Shown here one piece after another: positions 6,584 to 8,191 of a DNA stretch of 8,191 bases. Within the stretch, counting starts at the first letter, position 1. Every line of letters starts with the position of its first letter. Made by a program: the position numbers and the translations under genes. This stretch comes from Actinomycetes bacterium (GTDB lineage Bacteria; Actinomycetota; Acidimicrobiia; Acidimicrobiales; JAJYPT01). The stretch spans positions 1 to 8,191 of the forward strand of contig JAJYPT010000074.1 in assembly GCA_021795135.1 (NCBI GenBank). Direction: 5' to 3'. The notes under the pieces are model-generated. The model saw only the letters and a program-made list of their open reading frames with translations. It was not told the origin of the DNA and made no database searches.

Positions 6584-6595
6584 TCTCAACACTTA

Positions 6596-7195
6596 GTGGC
6601 TGCTTTTGGTCTAACTGGAGGCTTTGGAAGCGGTAAGTCAACTGTGGCAACTTTATTAAAAAATAAAGGAGCCACAGTGATTGACGCAGATGAAATTGCT
6701 AGGGAGGTGGTTTCTAGGCCAAGTGTTTTGTCTCAGCTTGAAGATCGTTTTGGTCCATCTGTTATCACCCCCGAAGGGCTGCTTTCGCGTTCAGATTTGG
6801 CAGAAATAGTTTTCGGTGATCCTGTTGCTTTGCAAGATCTCAATTCCTTAACACATCCTTTAATTCAAATAGAGATAAAAAATTCTATAGAAAAAACATC
6901 TTCTATAGTAGTAGCTGATATTCCTCTTTTGAGTGAGGGTATTGGTCAATACAAGAATTATTTTAAAGCTATAGTTGTAGTAGATGTCTATCCACAAACT
7001 GCTATCCAAAGGTTGTTGTTAACCAAGCGCTTTAGTCAAAATCAAATCCAAGCTCGCATAGGAGCCCAAGATAGCCGAGATCAAAGATTAAAAATAGCTG
7101 ATTTTGTGATAGATAATAATGGCTCTTTAGGCGACCTATATCCTCAAGTAGATAGACTTTGGGACTGGATGGTTGATTTAAATAGTCAAAAGTAG
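6596..7195 (+). CDS. coaE: Dephospho-CoA kinase
   Basis: A 199-residue cytoplasmic P-loop kinase that phosphorylates the 3'-hydroxyl of dephospho-CoA with ATP, the last step of coenzyme A synthesis. The N-terminal P-loop is GGFGSGKST (8-16). It is followed by the substrate-site string VIDADEIAREVV (28-39), then LTHPLI (85-90), VVADIPLL (105-112) in the core, QARIGAQ (152-158) in the lid region, and ADFVIDNNGSL (168-178) near the end. Length matches single-domain CoaE; the extra C-terminal GrpB-like domain of M. tuberculosis CoaE is absent. The GTG at 6596 gives the conserved MxxxGLTGG start. The nearest ribosome-site match, GAAGGA, lies about 15 bases upstream inside the end of rpsA, so initiation probably depends on coupling to rpsA translation. 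The 12-base gap supports an rpsA-coaE operon, as in other actinobacteria. Confidence 0.96.
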   Translation: MAAFGLTGGFGSGKSTVATLLKNKGATVIDADEIAREVVSRPSVLSQLEDRFGPSVITPEGLLSRSDLAEIVFGDPVALQDLNSLTHPLIQIEIKNSIEKTSSIVVADIPLLSEGIGQYKNYFKAIVVVDVYPQTAIQRLLLTKRFSQNQIQARIGAQDSRDQRLKIADFVIDNNGSLGDLYPQVDRLWDWMVDLNSQK

Positions 7196-7231
7196 GAATT
7201 TTCATTCTCTAGACTAGGTTGGATTAGTTGA

Positions 7232-8191
7232 ATGCCTCCCTTTAAAGTCGTTTCACAATTTGAACCCGCTGGTGATCAGCCTAAAGCTATTTCTCTTTTA
7301 GCTGAAGGAATCAAGCGAGGAGATAAATTTCAAACTCTTTTAGGTATAACAGGTAGTGGCAAAAGTGCAACTATAGCTTGGACTATTGAAGCAGTGCAAA
7401 AACCTACTTTGGTTATAGCGCCAAATAAGTCTTTAGCTGCACAATTGGCTAATGAATTTCGAGAGTTTTTCCCTCATAATAGAGTTGAATATTTTGTTTC
7501 TTATTATGACTATTACCAACCTGAAGCCTATGTGGCAACTACCGATACATTTATAGAAAAAGATTCATCTATAAATGACGAAATTGATCGTTTACGCCAT
7601 TCTGCTACAGCAGCTCTTTTGACTCGTCGAGATGTAATTGTTGTTGCTTCTGTATCTGCGATTTATGGTTTAGGTTCTCCTGAAGAATACAAAGAGCGTA
7701 TTTTGGCTATAAAGAAAGGCCAAAGCTATGATCAAAGACAGATTTTAAAACGCTTAGTAGATCTTCAGTATGAAAGAAATGACTTAAATTTAGTAAGGGG
7801 CAAATTTAGGGTACGTGGAGATACCATTGAAGTTCATGCTGCATATGAGGAAAATTCTATACGCATAGAACTCTTTGGAGATGAGGTAGAATCAATTACT
7901 TTATTTGATTCCCTTACCGGAGAGGTTTTGGGTCATTTAGAAGAGTTGGAGATTTTTCCAGCTACTCATTATGTAGCAGGAGACGAGCGCGTAAAGAAGG
8001 CAATTGCTGGCATCGAGGCAGAGTTAGCGGACCAACTCGCATTCTTCGATCAGCAGGGAAAACTTTTGGAGGCCCAGAGATTGCGAATGCGCACGCAATT
8101 CGATCTCGAAATGCTTGCCGAGATGGGAACCTGCAATGGAGTTGAAAACTACTCTCGCCATATGGACGGTCGTGCGCCTGGCGAGCCGCCG
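7232..8191 (+). CDS. uvrB: UvrABC excinuclease subunit B, N-terminal part (3' truncated by the window)
   Basis: The damage-verifying helicase-like subunit of nucleotide excision repair; it is loaded by UvrA and recruits UvrC to cut on both sides of the lesion. The window holds 320 codons, roughly the first half of the protein, with no stop. Visible parts: FEPAGDQPKAI, the Walker A motif GITGSGKSAT (38-47), APNKSLAAQLANEF (63-76), the DNA-clamping beta-hairpin region YYDYYQPEAYVATTDTFIEK (91-110), SAIYGLGSPEEY, and GKLLEAQRLRMRT (276-288) and ENYSRHMDGR (305-314). The ATG at 7232 follows an in-frame TGA at 7229-7231, so no upstream start is possible; the ribosome site is poor (AGG at 7216-7218). 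It lies 36 bases after coaE, the usual actinobacterial order. GC rises abruptly at codon 250-251 with no break in the reading frame. Confidence 0.97.
   Translation, partial: MPPFKVVSQFEPAGDQPKAISLLAEGIKRGDKFQTLLGITGSGKSATIAWTIEAVQKPTLVIAPNKSLAAQLANEFREFFPHNRVEYFVSYYDYYQPEAYVATTDTFIEKDSSINDEIDRLRHSATAALLTRRDVIVVASVSAIYGLGSPEEYKERILAIKKGQSYDQRQILKRLVDLQYERNDLNLVRGKFRVRGDTIEVHAAYEENSIRIELFGDEVESITLFDSLTGEVLGHLEELEIFPATHYVAGDERVKKAIAGIEAELADQLAFFDQQGKLLEAQRLRMRTQFDLEMLAEMGTCNGVENYSRHMDGRAPGEPP
7982..8191 (+). other. High-GC block inside uvrB, sharp composition boundary
   Basis: By direct count, 7981-8191 is 116 G/C of 211 bases (55%), against 69 of 180 (38%) in 7801-7980. Third-position GC is 42 of 70 codons after residue 250, against 16 of 70 codons before it. 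The reading frame and UvrB similarity continue across the boundary. This may be a recombination junction or an assembly chimera. Confidence 0.7.

Noticed and set aside
6128..6592. Minus-strand open frames of 78 and 61 residues over the end of rpsA
   Set aside because: They are Phe-, Ser- and Tyr-rich antisense translations with no supporting start signal.
1..8191. Mobile elements, CRISPR, tRNA, toxin-antitoxin or defence system
   Set aside because: No transposase, integrase, direct-repeat array, tRNA fold or phage gene is visible; all long frames are housekeeping or small conserved genes.

Overview
The window looks like chromosomal DNA from a low-GC actinobacterium. Three things point there. 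First, gene order: polA, rpsA, coaE and uvrB run in the order known from actinobacteria such as Mycobacterium tuberculosis, and rplS is followed by a DUF2469 gene, a family essentially confined to Actinobacteria. Second, protein signatures: a four-domain S1 with the actinobacterial YDEQGNY tail motif, a Tyr at the dideoxynucleotide-selectivity position of PolA, and a TGSGKSAT P-loop in UvrB. Third, a small minus-strand CPGC...HWH..CW protein of a type I know from actinobacterial genomes. The DNA is AT-rich (counted at 38% GC over 7801-7980), unlike most actinobacteria, which suggests a streamlined or reduced-genome lineage. The exact lineage is not established here.

Layout: the 3' end of rplS (2-253) is followed after a hairpin-bearing 87-base gap by the DUF2469 gene (341-634). 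A minus-strand gene for a small putative zinc-binding protein (636-857) converges on it with a single base between the stop codons. A 154-base divergent spacer (858-1011) holds a 36-base palindrome with an extended -10 promoter at each edge. It separates the small gene from menC (1012-2115), which encodes an enolase-superfamily o-succinylbenzoate synthase / N-succinylamino acid racemase. A 206-base spacer leads to polA (2322-5009). A 161-base leader with a promoter and a 5' hairpin precedes rpsA (5171-6583), which is followed 12 bases later by coaE (6596-7195) and 36 bases later by uvrB (7232 to beyond the window), probably one transcript.

The genes are mostly housekeeping: translation (L19, S1), DNA replication and repair (PolA, UvrB), coenzyme A synthesis (CoaE) and possibly menaquinone synthesis (MenC). 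PolA and UvrB both act in nucleotide excision repair: UvrB marks the damage and Pol I fills the gap.

I see no mobile element, CRISPR array, tRNA or defence system, and no clearly new multi-gene system. The points most worth a second look are the abrupt composition change inside uvrB at about 7980, the symmetric palindrome-promoter between the small zinc-binding protein gene and menC, the isolated menC with an altered specificity residue, and the absence of lepB and rnhB after rplS.
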